Shown here one piece after another: positions 20,288-29,360 of a DNA stretch of 64,000 nucleotides. The notes below the pieces were generated by a model. The model searched no databases. It saw only the letters and a program-made list of their open reading frames with translations, and had not been told where the DNA came from. The position numbers and the translations under genes were made by a program. Each line of letters begins with the position of its first letter. Positions within the stretch are counted from its first letter, which is position 1. Source of the stretch: Pseudomonadota bacterium (GTDB lineage Bacteria > Pseudomonadota > Alphaproteobacteria > Rhizobiales > MH13); assembly GCA_039024915.1 (NCBI GenBank), contig JBCCPK010000003.1, forward strand, positions 248,001 through 312,000. Reading direction: 5' to 3'.

Positions 20288-21727
20288 TCAACCTGCCTTG
20301 GGCAGTGCGCGGTTTTCAACCAGCGTCTGCTGTCGCCGAGCCATGGTCGCGCCGTACTCACCGCCGAAATAGGCCTTGAAGAGAAACACCGCCGCTCGGG
20401 AGCGCGCAAGGGCGGCATCCCAATTCGTTTCAGACGCATTTGCCAAGCGATCGATGGCCTGTTCTCCCTGATTTTCAAGGATTTTCTGCAATCCTCGCTC
20501 GAGCCGCTCAATAGCGGAATTGAGGGCCAGCGACCCCCGTGCTTCACGCGCTGCCACGAAGAGGCTCGTACCGAAGACCGCATCACCTATGCTCGTGTCG
20601 TCGGGAACAATCTGCCGCCCTTTAATCTCAACAACCCCAACAACGCTCCGCACCATGTGCAACAAGGGCTCGAGCTCCTTGCCAATACGGTCGCCGATAT
20701 CGACCCGAATCTCAGTCAGTTCGCGTAGCCAAGGATCATTCGGACTCTCATCCAGCGTCCGCGACAGGGCTGCCGTGAGTTCATCGAACCGTCTGAGCGC
20801 AACGGATATACGCGCCATTGTTCGATCTTCGGAAAGCAGATGGACAAGATGATCCGCTTCGACACGAACAGCAGCAACGGCGGCATCAATTGCACTCTTC
20901 ATCGCGCTTTTTCGAATGCGGGTAGGATCGGAAGACTGCGCAATCTGTGCGGCGAGGCGTACCACGTCCGAGGGCGTTTCAAACCGCCGCAATAACGCAC
21001 TGAAACCGAGAAACGCGTTTGCTTCGGGCGCTTTGGCGTAAACGCGCATCGCCCGCATGATGGCGTTGAGGGCCGCCTCGCCACTCACGATCTGGTCGGG
21101 AACCTTGTTCAGGATTGCGGAAATGACCGGATCCTGTTCGAAGATCGTCACCGTTTCCTGCATATCGGCGAGTATGTTGGGGCCACCAAGCTGCGCCTCC
21201 AGCCGTGCAAGCGAGCCCTGCTGCTGTTGGCATTCGCGTATGCTTTGCCGTGCGGCTTGGCAAAAAGCTTTGCGAAACTCCGCTGCGGCGTCCTTGATCG
21301 CATCATGGTCATCATCAGCGACCGTTGCGCGCAAGCTTGCCAGTGGACCATCCAGCCGTCCCGGGGCAAGATCACGGGTTATCCAAATCCAAATTGAGCG
21401 CAGAGACTTGCGCTCCACGTGCCCAGGGATCTTTTCGTCGATGGGGGTGCCAATTAGAAAGGGCTCAACGGGATCGAAAAAACGGCGCTCTGCTGATAGG
21501 GGTCGTGCGGTGTTTCCGGCGGGCTGAGGAACGTCTCGTACAGCATCCATGATGATGGCGTGGACCGGCGAATCTTCGCCGCGCGCCCGCGCCCGGTCGA
21601 TCGTCTGCACAAGCATCTGACGTGAGTCATCCGACAAATCAGATAGATAGCTGCTCAGACGGGAAACAAGCTCTTGCCGCGCCTGTGACGGGCTTTCGCT
21701 GTGTGAAACACTCGACATGGGGTCCAA
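20288..21727 (-). CDS. Helical protein of unknown function
   Basis: A 479-residue soluble protein with no signal peptide or transmembrane helix. It is rich in Ala, Arg, Asp and Ser and appears almost entirely alpha-helical; the central 'SLARLEAQLGG' to 'SEDRTMARISVALRRFDELTAALSRTL' region has heptad-like patterns. There are no catalytic motifs I recognise. It lies upstream of ccmI in the same direction with a 111-bp gap that contains a small TCCGCC/GGCGGA hairpin, so co-transcription with ccm is uncertain. The start could also be the ATG at 21718. Codon use matches its neighbours. Confidence 0.75.
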   Translation of the reverse strand: MDPMSSVSHSESPSQARQELVSRLSSYLSDLSDDSRQMLVQTIDRARARGEDSPVHAIIMDAVRDVPQPAGNTARPLSAERRFFDPVEPFLIGTPIDEKIPGHVERKSLRSIWIWITRDLAPGRLDGPLASLRATVADDDHDAIKDAAAEFRKAFCQAARQSIRECQQQQGSLARLEAQLGGPNILADMQETVTIFEQDPVISAILNKVPDQIVSGEAALNAIMRAMRVYAKAPEANAFLGFSALLRRFETPSDVVRLAAQIAQSSDPTRIRKSAMKSAIDAAVAAVRVEADHLVHLLSEDRTMARISVALRRFDELTAALSRTLDESPNDPWLRELTEIRVDIGDRIGKELEPLLHMVRSVVGVVEIKGRQIVPDDTSIGDAVFGTSLFVAAREARGSLALNSAIERLERGLQKILENQGEQAIDRLANASETNWDAALARSRAAVFLFKAYFGGEYGATMARRQQTLVENRALPKAG

Positions 21728-21792
21728 CCGATGGATCAGTTGGGCCCCACGCTGTCACAACGGCGTTAACAGCCGGTTTTGATCGACGCGTT

Positions 21793-22290
21793 TTACACGT
21801 TTCGCCAAGTGCCGTCCGACTGGCGGCAAGCTGTTCCCGTCACCACCTCAGGCCGACCTTCAATGTAGACGGTGTGGGTGTAGTCACGGCAAAGGGTGCT
21901 GTTGATCTGGTAAGGCTGGCCCGGCACCACCTGGCCGCTGTAGTTTTGCGACTGCCACGCTACCGGCGCCCCTGCCCGACCGGTTTCTAGCGCCTGAAAT
22001 TGCGCGGCGTAGTATTGCTGTTGTGCCTGCTGATCGAGCTGGCGACCAAGCTCCGCGCCAAGCAGACCACCGAGCACAGCGCCGCCAACGGTTGCCAAGA
22101 CCTGGCCGGAACCGCTGCCGATCTGGCTGCCGACAAGACCGCCGGCCACAGCGCCACCCAGAGCGCCGATACCTTCGCGTGGGCCACCATAGGACTGGCA
22201 ACCGGCAAGCGCCGTCAAAGCCGCGAGCGCAAGGGCGCCATTGCGAAGAGATATCGAGCGGCGGAAATTCGTATTCGAGGTGGTCATCAC
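21793..22290 (-). CDS. 17-kDa surface-antigen-type lipoprotein with glycine zipper
   Basis: A 165-residue outer-membrane lipoprotein candidate. The signal peptide ends in the lipobox LTALAGC with Cys31 as the lipidated residue. A glycine-zipper segment follows ('GALGGAVAGGLVGSQIG' and 'VGGAVLGGLLGAELG', about residues 42-80), as in Rickettsia 17-kDa antigen and Pal-like 2TM proteins. A C-terminal domain has two cysteines ('STLCRDYTHTVYIEG' and 'GTACRQSDGTW') that probably form a disulfide. It may stabilise the envelope. It stands alone between the unknown helical protein and the sensor kinase. Confidence 0.88.
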   Translation of the reverse strand: MMTTSNTNFRRSISLRNGALALAALTALAGCQSYGGPREGIGALGGAVAGGLVGSQIGSGSGQVLATVGGAVLGGLLGAELGRQLDQQAQQQYYAAQFQALETGRAGAPVAWQSQNYSGQVVPGQPYQINSTLCRDYTHTVYIEGRPEVVTGTACRQSDGTWRNV

Positions 22291-22339
22291 TTTCTCCCGT
22301 GAAGAACAATTGAGGTTGGTGGGTAGAGTGCGTCCAACC

Positions 22340-23764
22340 TTAGCGATGTGAGTCGCGTCGGTGTGGATTGCGTTGGGAATCCGGCGGAACTGGGGCAGCG
22401 CTCGGTAACGTCAGGCTTGCGCGCAATCCGCCCAAAGGTGACTGCGATAGGGCTAACCCGCCGCCGTACAGTTCGGCGATTTCCTGGACGATGGCGAGAC
22501 CCAGTCCTGAGCCCTTCGAGGCCTCATCGAGCCTTTGGCCCCGTTTAAGCACGAGGGCGCGATCGTGCTCGCTCAAGCCATCGCCATCGTCATCTATGGA
22601 TATGATGGTCATCGACTGGTCGTCGCTTGATTGATCATTGCTGAGACGGATTTGGCCGTGGGCGTGTCGCGACGCATTTTCCAGCAGGTTCCCGAGGATT
22701 TCTTCGAAATCATGCCGCTCAACACGAACGCGATCCTGCGGTTGGATATCAATCGCAAAATCCAAAGACTTATCGCGGCTCAACTTCTGCACAGTGCGCA
22801 CCAGGGGCTCGGCGACTTCGAGAATGTGCGTCGCTTGACCGGCAACCGATTGAATTGCCGAGCGCTGCGCGCGGTCGAGATAGATGCGGATACGCGAATC
22901 GATATCGCGCGCGACTGCATGAATCTTGGTTTGGGTCGCATCTATTTCAGAGGCCGGTGCGCTTGTGGCATTCAGGATGACCGCGAGTGGCGTCTTCAAC
23001 GCGTGCGCAAGGTTGCCCACATGGTGACGTGCACGTTGCATCACCTCCGAATTGGTCTCGATCATCGCATTGAGCTCGTCAACAAGCGGGCTCACCTCGG
23101 TTGGAAAACGTCCCTGTACACGCGAGGCACGAGCTTCCCGCACATCCGAAACCGCCTGGCGGACCGTCGCCAAAGGCTGCAGGCCGATGCGAACCTGCAA
23201 ATATGCAAGAGCAAGCAAGACAAGCCACATGATGCTGAGGGTGAGAAATAGAGCGAGCCGAAACGCGGCGATCTCGCGGTCGAGCCCCTCGGTTGGAGCT
23301 GTAACCCGGATCAAGACCGGCTCACCGTCGAGCTGATACAGACGCTCGGCCAAGCGCAGGCGATCGCCAGCCGTAATGACGGTCGCAGTCTGTAGGCGCC
23401 CGGCATTGTTAGCAGCATGATCTTCGGGGCTGGGCGATGGGAGCGGATCGAACAAGGATGCCGAAGCGAGGCGTGCCTCGCCGCTGATCGGGTCGGCAAC
23501 GGCCCAGAACCAGCCGGACCCCGGTCGGCCGAACGCCGGATTGGCGAAGTGAGCGGTTGCATCGATCAAACGTTCATTGGCGAAGTCAGCAAACAGCTGG
23601 CTGACAAAGTCCGCAAGTCTATCATCAAAGGCACGCTCGGCTCCGGCGCGATGAAGCGCAGCCATAACCAGACCGGCAATGGCCAAGGCGACAAACGAGC
23701 CCGCCGCCGCGAGCGCGCCAAGCCTCAGTGCCAACGAGTGCGAAGGTTCCGCCCTAGACATCAT
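22340..23764 (-). CDS. feuQ: PhoQ/FeuQ-like sensor histidine kinase
   Basis: A 474-residue membrane kinase: helix at about 13-36, periplasmic sensor of about 130 residues, second helix at about 170-190, HAMP-like linker, HisKA with His254 in 'GNLAHALKTPLAVI' (the PhoQ-type H-box) and HATPase ('LLENASRHAHG', 'DDGDGL', 'GSGLGLAIV'). Its ATG directly follows the regulator stop. The order small PepSY protein - PhoP-like regulator - PhoQ-like kinase matches the rhizobial feuN-feuP-feuQ operon that controls cyclic glucan export and osmoadaptation. The Feu name is inferred from order and family, not from alignment. Confidence 0.8.
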   Translation of the reverse strand: MMSRAEPSHSLALRLGALAAAGSFVALAIAGLVMAALHRAGAERAFDDRLADFVSQLFADFANERLIDATAHFANPAFGRPGSGWFWAVADPISGEARLASASLFDPLPSPSPEDHAANNAGRLQTATVITAGDRLRLAERLYQLDGEPVLIRVTAPTEGLDREIAAFRLALFLTLSIMWLVLLALAYLQVRIGLQPLATVRQAVSDVREARASRVQGRFPTEVSPLVDELNAMIETNSEVMQRARHHVGNLAHALKTPLAVILNATSAPASEIDATQTKIHAVARDIDSRIRIYLDRAQRSAIQSVAGQATHILEVAEPLVRTVQKLSRDKSLDFAIDIQPQDRVRVERHDFEEILGNLLENASRHAHGQIRLSNDQSSDDQSMTIISIDDDGDGLSEHDRALVLKRGQRLDEASKGSGLGLAIVQEIAELYGGGLALSQSPLGGLRASLTLPSAAPVPPDSQRNPHRRDSHR

Positions 23765-24460
23765 CTAGCCCGCGCTGCCGCTACTATCTGATGCAGCTGG
23801 AGGGGTTTTCGAGATGCGGTAGCCCATGCCGCGAACGGTTTCGATTATGTTCGCCGAAAGCTTTTTCCGCAGGCGCCCCACAAAGACCTCGATCGTGTTG
23901 GAATCCCGGTCGAAATCCTGGTCGTAAATGTGCTCGGTGAGCTCTGTGCGCGACACCACCGTGTCTGCCTTCGTCAGGAGATAGGCGAGGACGCGATACT
24001 CCTGCGCGGTCAGGCGCACAGCGCTTCCGTCATCGGTTACCCGGCCCGCCTTGAGATCGACGCTGATCGGGCCGCAGCTGATCACGTTGGAGGCCAAACC
24101 CGCCGCGCGCCGCACTATAGCACGCACGCGCGCGAGAACTTCTTCCATCTGGAAAGGCTTGGCGACGTAATCGTCGGCACCGGCATCCATTCCCTTGACC
24201 TTGTCGCTCCAACGGTCACGTGCGGTAAGAATGAGTACGGGGGTGTTGATGTTGTCTGCGCGCCAGTCCTCGAGAACGCTCAAGCCATCTTTTTGCGGCA
24301 GGCCAATATCGAGGATGATGCAATCGTAGGGCTCGGTTTCACCAAGAAACGCGCCCTCTTCACCGTCAAAGGCCACGTCCACGACATAGCCCTCATCGAC
24401 AAGGGATTGCTTGAGTTGCGCGTTGAGCGTGGGTTCGTCTTCGACAACCAATAGCCGCAT
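23765..24460 (-). CDS. feuP: PhoP/FeuP-like response regulator
   Basis: A 231-residue OmpR-family regulator. The receiver has Asp51 in 'CIILDIGLP' and the Lys switch in 'DDYVAKPF'. The winged helix has the PhoP-type signature 'HIYDQDFDRDSNTIEVFVGRLRKK' and ends 'VRGMGYRI'. The start MRLLVVEDEP at 24460 lies 2 bp after the PepSY gene; the frame continues upstream inside that gene but without receiver-like sequence. It probably binds the direct repeat TGTTCA-N5-TGTTCA found in front of its own operon and the related site before the DUF2865 gene. Confidence 0.85.
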   Translation of the reverse strand: MRLLVVEDEPTLNAQLKQSLVDEGYVVDVAFDGEEGAFLGETEPYDCIILDIGLPQKDGLSVLEDWRADNINTPVLILTARDRWSDKVKGMDAGADDYVAKPFQMEEVLARVRAIVRRAAGLASNVISCGPISVDLKAGRVTDDGSAVRLTAQEYRVLAYLLTKADTVVSRTELTEHIYDQDFDRDSNTIEVFVGRLRKKLSANIIETVRGMGYRISKTPPAASDSSGSAG

Positions 24461-24462
24461 GA

Positions 24463-24813
24463 TCAGCGCTCCGACATGACAGCGCCGGAGGTGGCGTTGA
24501 TGACCAGCCGAGCCGAGCCGCCCGACGCGTTTACGCCCACCACCTGCCAAACCATGCTGCCCCCACTACCGCAAAGTGACGCAGAGGCAACCTCGTTGTA
24601 GCCGCGTGAATTTGCAGCCTGACGCACACTGGCCAAGGGGATGACCTGCCCGCTCTCAATGGCCGCGCGCGTTTCCGCGCCCGAAAGGCAGCCTTGCGCG
24701 CCCACCGTCGACGCGCTCAGCCCGACAGCAACGATGGTAGCGGCGACCAGCCGTAGCACGGGCCGTCGCTGTGTCGCAAAAGAATGGTGCAGGGAGGGAA
24801 ACGATAGCTTCAT
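24463..24813 (-). CDS. Small exported PepSY-like protein, FeuN-position gene
   Basis: A 116-residue protein with an N-terminal basic segment, a hydrophobic export core at about 20-38 and a mature part with a PepSY-like pattern ('IPLASVRQAANSRGYNEVASASL ... WQVVGV ... ARLVINATSGAVM'). It has two cysteines (in 'QGCLSG' and 'ASLCGSG'). Being first in an operon with a PhoP/PhoQ-like pair suggests that it inhibits the kinase from the periplasm, as FeuN does in Sinorhizobium. The predicted transcription start falls 1-2 nt before the ATG and there is no Shine-Dalgarno, so the mRNA may be leaderless. Confidence 0.72.
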   Translation of the reverse strand: MKLSFPSLHHSFATQRRPVLRLVAATIVAVGLSASTVGAQGCLSGAETRAAIESGQVIPLASVRQAANSRGYNEVASASLCGSGGSMVWQVVGVNASGGSARLVINATSGAVMSER

Positions 24814-24820
24814 GGCGATG

Positions 24821-24855
24821 CCTATAGACCGGTTCGCATGAACACCATCTGAACA
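24821..24855 (-). promoter_or_regulatory. PhoP-box-type promoter of the PepSY-regulator-kinase operon
   Basis: On the minus strand the hexamers TGTTCA (24855-24850) and TGTTCA (24844-24839) are separated by 5 nt. The second is 12 nt upstream of a -10-like TATAGG (24826-24821). This direct-repeat spacing and distance to the -10 are exactly those of enterobacterial PhoP boxes, where the box replaces the -35. It predicts autoregulation. The same geometry recurs at 58245-58279. Confidence 0.65.
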
Positions 24856-24935
24856 GTGCTGTCAGCAACCGGCAAGCCTTGCCATCAGATGTTATTGCCC
24901 GCCATCGCCCTTTGGAGGTCGAGGAACTGTGCGCG

Positions 24936-27900
24936 TTACAAGTCCACGTTTAGCGTAGCTGATGCCCCAAGCATCTGGCCAAAGCCGAGCTGACGGACCT
25001 CGGCCCCGAAGCCAGCGGTGACGCCATCTGCAGATTGCTGCGCAGCCGTGTAGAGGAAAGATGGACTTGTGACGCGCTCGGTACGGGCAATCGTACCCGA
25101 GACCGTGATGACAAGCTCATAAAGCTCGGTTTCCTCAACCAAGGGCACTTCAGCTAGCGACCACACACCCGACTGGCCGCGCGCGCATCGAACCCAGCTT
25201 AGGAGCCAATCCGCACCGTCGCTCTTGGCCTTCAAATGGGCTGGTGCAAGCGGCTCCAGACTGCGGGGTACCGCTGCAAAACTGACCGGCTCCGGCTGAG
25301 CTCCAGACTGGCCGGAGCGAACTGGCGTTGCCGTGATGGTGCCGCCACGCATGACCTGTTCAAGCGGCAAATCGAGGCGCTCGAGGGCCTGATCGAGAAC
25401 GACAAAACGCGAGCCTTCTGGCGCCCCCAACCCAGCGGCTTTTCCGGTCCCTGCAAGACCGCGCAAGAAGGTTCGAAGACGATACCGATCGACGCCGATC
25501 AACTCGGCGGACTGATAGGCGATGATCTCAAGTTCATCCCCGGAGACAATCGCTGCGCGATTGCCGCCTTCGAGAAAGCGCGTTGCATCGAGGCTTTCCA
25601 GAGACCCGCTCGGAACATCGACGATCAACTCCGAGGATCGATCTGGCACATTGACAGGCCCGGCCGGGAGCGATGAAACCAACGATCCGATGCTGGAGGG
25701 GCGAGAAAGCTGCTGAACGGCGCTTGCAGAGGTTGTTTCTCCAGTGCCATCGGTCGGCTCAAAGCTTATATTTACTGCCCCGGGCCACGGCTTGGCGTAG
25801 GCGGCGAGATACACACCATGCTCATTGGCGCGCTCAGCCGACGCGGGTGGAAGGTCAAGAACCAGCAGATCAACGGGTCCGAAAATCGGGCGCGCCTCGA
25901 TCGTTGGCAGATCGGCAGTAGTTGGCGCCAGGCGGTAGATACCTGGATCGACGGCATGTGCCTCAAGACGCCTGACCTGTCCGTCTGTGAGCCGGTTGAT
26001 CCGCATCACGAGCGGCGCGTCAGCGTCACCGTAGGCAATCGCTACGCAATCACCTGCCTCAAGATGAGCCCAACTGGGCGGCAAGGAAAGGTCAAGCGTC
26101 TGACCGGCCAACACCGCCTCATGGAGCATCCGTTCTGCAATTGGCTGCGCGACGGCCGGGTCGAGGGTTAGTGGATAGGCCAGAACCTGCTCCTGGCCAG
26201 CTGAACGCGGGTTCTCCACCGTGTGACCTGGCCGGATGTCTGAGCGAACAATGCCAGTCCTGTGGTCGTGAAACGGCGATCGAAAGCCCAGTGTGACTTG
26301 GCGGACAGCATCATGACTGTCGGTCTGACCCAATCGGATCAACGGGGTTTCGTTCCGCGCCGCCAAGTCATCAGCGATCAGCTCAACCGGCTCGATGAGG
26401 GAGCGCATCGCTACCCGGGCTCCATCTGCCGCTGGAAGGACGAGAAAGCCGAAAATACCGGACAGATCGTCGATGATACCGCGGGCGCTTGCCGGTCCAG
26501 GCAAGATGTAGCCCTCCACAACGCCGCGCGCGCCCGACACATCCAGCGCGGGCAGATCGAAGCGCGCATTTATTGTAGCCAACAGGTCAGCCAGGCCGGA
26601 CGCACCAAGCCGCCCATTGAGCCAATGGCCGCGATACCAGTTTCCGCTGTCCGACCAAACATCGCTGGCAAGCGGAAAGGTTGGAAAAGGTCGCGCGTCC
26701 CACGTCCACAGATGGATCGCTGAGGGGTCGATCATCGCACGGCCGTCGATGGAAGAAAGCGGATTTTCGGCGCCGCCTTGCTGGCTCCAGACGGACAGTG
26801 CCGTCGTGAGAATCGCGCGCTGAGCATCATCGTCTCGCTCGCCGCGGGAAAATGGCGGCAACGCGTCCGCGCTGGGCTTGTCACTGGGGAAGGCCGAGGG
26901 CCGATTGCCGGCAAGATCGGTGGCCGGCGCACCAAACTCGGTGAGCCACAGCGGCTTGCTCATGGGGACCCAACCGGTGGGCTGCGTTTCCCGGACGCCA
27001 GCCACACGGTTGTGGTGGGCGTTACTCCACCAACTGACGAGATCCTTGGACTTGTAGACCCAGGGTTCTCCATAGGCTCCGTCGGTTATCGGCGTGCGCA
27101 CTTGTGCCTCGCGATCGGCATCGCTGGCGTAGTACCAGTCAGCGTTCTCACCACCGGAAAGGCCCGCCTTGATAACGGCTGGATCCGACGCGCTGGCCCC
27201 CAAACCGGCATCCAGATGACCGCTCTCATACCGCCAGTCGGTTATCGGCTGATACTGATCGATGCCGATGACATCGATCTCAGGCGACGACCATAGCGGA
27301 TCAAGATGAAAATGCAGGTCGCCCGAACCATCGTTTGGCTGGTGGTTTGAATACTCTGACCAATCTGCTCCATAGGTCAGCACCGTTTCCGCGCCAATGA
27401 GTTGGCGGACCTCGCCAGCAAGGCCGACGAGCCTGTCAACGAACGGGTAGCTTCCGGGGGCATCCCGTACGGTGGTTATCCCGCGCATCTCCGAACCCAT
27501 CACGAACGCGTCGACGCCCTCAGCTGCCTTTGCCAATGCCGCCATGTGCAAAATGAAGCGGCTGAAGCTCCACTCTGAAGGCCCGTTGTAGGAAACGCTT
27601 CCGCTCGCAACAGCGAAATCGGAAGCCGTTACGTTTCCGACAAAGGCATCGATCATCGGCTGGGTCAGGCTTGTACCATCCGGTGTACCGCCCAGACCCG
27701 GAGCGGGCGAAACGGTGATTTCCCCGCGCCACGGATAGGCCTTCTGGCCGACTGAGCCTGTGTATGGGTCGATCAGGACGTTATCCTCCGGCACATCCAT
27801 CATGATGAACGGCATCAGAGTGACCTTTAGCCCCCGAGCCCTAAGATCAGCGATGGCCGCAAGGACTGACGCATCATCAGGAGTCGAGCCGTACGCGGCG

Positions 27901-28859
27901 CGCTCTTCGTGCCGGGACACCTCAAGGGCAGACGTGGCTTTGACGCCAGCAACCGACCACTTCTTCGTGAGTTTTCGGGTCCGATCTTCTATGCGGGGCG
28001 TGACTGTGCAGGTGGCTGCATCGAGGGAGTCGCCGAACCATGCCACAATGAGCGCAACGCGTTCGAGGTTCGGGCACAGGCTCTGCAAATCGTCGAGCGA
28101 TGCTTCCCAGTCACTGCGTGCGTAAGGGTTGTGATTGTTCTCTGCGACCGTTTCTGAGCGGCTTATTTTTTGGGATACCGGTTCGGGATCATAACCGAAT
28201 GCAGTCGCACCAGGGATAATCGTGACGGCTTTGACGAGCGGCTCCAACGCGCCAATCGGGCGAACGACTTCAAATGCCAATTGCGGGATACGATTGCCGA
28301 AAGCTTCGAGCGGCATGCGCTCAAAAACAGCGTAGGCCAGACCGCGATAAGCAGGAGTTGACCCTTCCTTGGATTCAATGAGCGGGTCGGCAGCTTGATC
28401 GTCGCGACCGTCATGAACGCGCATGACGATGTTCTCGAGATCGAGGGGTTTGCCGTCCGCCCAGACCCGCGTAACCCGCCCAATGGTTCCCTCGCACAGG
28501 CCGATCGCGAAATTTGCGTAGTAGCTGTAGGTGGTCGTTTTGACCTTCGGTCCTCCACCTTTGCCACCCGTGCTCTTGCTGGTGGTCGTGACTTCTTCCT
28601 CGTAACGCGTTGCCCAGATCATCTGCCCGGACAGGCGCGCGCGACCGTAAACGATTGGAATGCCTGCACCTTCGGTCGACGTCTGCACATCAAGGTTCTT
28701 GAGCCGCGGGCCCTCGCGTCTGATGTCCTCGCCAAATAGCTGGTGATCGACGACATTGCCGAGCGTTGAGCCAATCGCTTTGCCGAGCACCGCCCCTATC
28801 GGGCCACCGAATACGCCGCCAATTGCACCGCCAAGCGATCCGAGCAGAAGTGTTGCCAT
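24936..28859 (-). CDS. GTA baseplate 'megatron' protein (RcGTA g15 type)
   Basis: A 1307-residue tail-tip protein of the gene transfer agent. An N-terminal glycine-rich hydrophobic segment (about 5-35) with the tail-assembly fold is followed by the GTA TIM-barrel-like domain (about 430-730, 'VDAFVMGSEMRG', 'LTYGADWSEY', 'PLWLTEFGAPATDLAGN'). C-terminal fibronectin/hub-like beta domains complete it ('DRYRLRTFLRGLAGT'). It closes the tail tube and probably contacts the recipient surface. Length is in the range of GTA homologues. It is the last GTA gene, 3 bp after the peptidase gene and only 122 bp before the PepSY operon, with no clear terminator between. Confidence 0.95.
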   Translation of the reverse strand: MATLLLGSLGGAIGGVFGGPIGAVLGKAIGSTLGNVVDHQLFGEDIRREGPRLKNLDVQTSTEGAGIPIVYGRARLSGQMIWATRYEEEVTTTSKSTGGKGGGPKVKTTTYSYYANFAIGLCEGTIGRVTRVWADGKPLDLENIVMRVHDGRDDQAADPLIESKEGSTPAYRGLAYAVFERMPLEAFGNRIPQLAFEVVRPIGALEPLVKAVTIIPGATAFGYDPEPVSQKISRSETVAENNHNPYARSDWEASLDDLQSLCPNLERVALIVAWFGDSLDAATCTVTPRIEDRTRKLTKKWSVAGVKATSALEVSRHEERAAYGSTPDDASVLAAIADLRARGLKVTLMPFIMMDVPEDNVLIDPYTGSVGQKAYPWRGEITVSPAPGLGGTPDGTSLTQPMIDAFVGNVTASDFAVASGSVSYNGPSEWSFSRFILHMAALAKAAEGVDAFVMGSEMRGITTVRDAPGSYPFVDRLVGLAGEVRQLIGAETVLTYGADWSEYSNHQPNDGSGDLHFHLDPLWSSPEIDVIGIDQYQPITDWRYESGHLDAGLGASASDPAVIKAGLSGGENADWYYASDADREAQVRTPITDGAYGEPWVYKSKDLVSWWSNAHHNRVAGVRETQPTGWVPMSKPLWLTEFGAPATDLAGNRPSAFPSDKPSADALPPFSRGERDDDAQRAILTTALSVWSQQGGAENPLSSIDGRAMIDPSAIHLWTWDARPFPTFPLASDVWSDSGNWYRGHWLNGRLGASGLADLLATINARFDLPALDVSGARGVVEGYILPGPASARGIIDDLSGIFGFLVLPAADGARVAMRSLIEPVELIADDLAARNETPLIRLGQTDSHDAVRQVTLGFRSPFHDHRTGIVRSDIRPGHTVENPRSAGQEQVLAYPLTLDPAVAQPIAERMLHEAVLAGQTLDLSLPPSWAHLEAGDCVAIAYGDADAPLVMRINRLTDGQVRRLEAHAVDPGIYRLAPTTADLPTIEARPIFGPVDLLVLDLPPASAERANEHGVYLAAYAKPWPGAVNISFEPTDGTGETTSASAVQQLSRPSSIGSLVSSLPAGPVNVPDRSSELIVDVPSGSLESLDATRFLEGGNRAAIVSGDELEIIAYQSAELIGVDRYRLRTFLRGLAGTGKAAGLGAPEGSRFVVLDQALERLDLPLEQVMRGGTITATPVRSGQSGAQPEPVSFAAVPRSLEPLAPAHLKAKSDGADWLLSWVRCARGQSGVWSLAEVPLVEETELYELVITVSGTIARTERVTSPSFLYTAAQQSADGVTAGFGAEVRQLGFGQMLGASATLNVDL

Positions 28860-28862
28860 GGA

Positions 28863-29360
28863 TTAGTGGTCCAAGTTTGTGGTGTTGGGAAAACGGAAAA
28901 TGGCGGCGATGTTGCTTCGCCACGCGCTGACGTTGGAGCGGACGACCCGTCCGCCCTCGTACGCATGGATGATCGAGCCATCGCCCATGAGGATGGCTAG
29001 GTGTGACGCGGGCCAACGCGCACGCCATCGCAGCGCGATCACATCCCCCGCCCCCGCCTGGTCGGCATTGATGGGCAAAAGATGTGCGTTGAGGCCATCG
29101 AGCAGTGGCTCACCCTTGGCGTGGCTTGCCCAGTCGCGTTGTTCAGTCCGCATCAAGTTGAAATGCTGCGCGGTAACCTGCGACCACACGCCGACGAGCA
29201 GGCCAAGGCAATCAGCACCGACCTGTCTGGTCGATCCCTGATGGCAGTACGGTGTGCCAATCCATCGGACAGCCTCGGCTGCGATGCGTTGGCGCAGCTG
29301 ACGGTTGCAGGCTTCGCGCTGAATGGGGGGCACCACGGAGCCGTCGTTTGCGGCGATCAT
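28863..29360 (-). CDS. GTA NlpC/P60-type cell-wall peptidase (g14)
   Basis: A 165-residue peptidase of the NlpC/P60 fold carried in the tail tip to open recipient peptidoglycan. The catalytic Cys51 is in 'GADCLGLLVGVW' and His120 in 'PASHLAIL', with the third polar residue in the following 'GSIIHAYEGGR' strand. The start overlaps the hub gene by 4 bp. Length and position match RcGTA g14. Confidence 0.93.
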   Translation of the reverse strand: MIAANDGSVVPPIQREACNRQLRQRIAAEAVRWIGTPYCHQGSTRQVGADCLGLLVGVWSQVTAQHFNLMRTEQRDWASHAKGEPLLDGLNAHLLPINADQAGAGDVIALRWRARWPASHLAILMGDGSIIHAYEGGRVVRSNVSAWRSNIAAIFRFPNTTNLDH

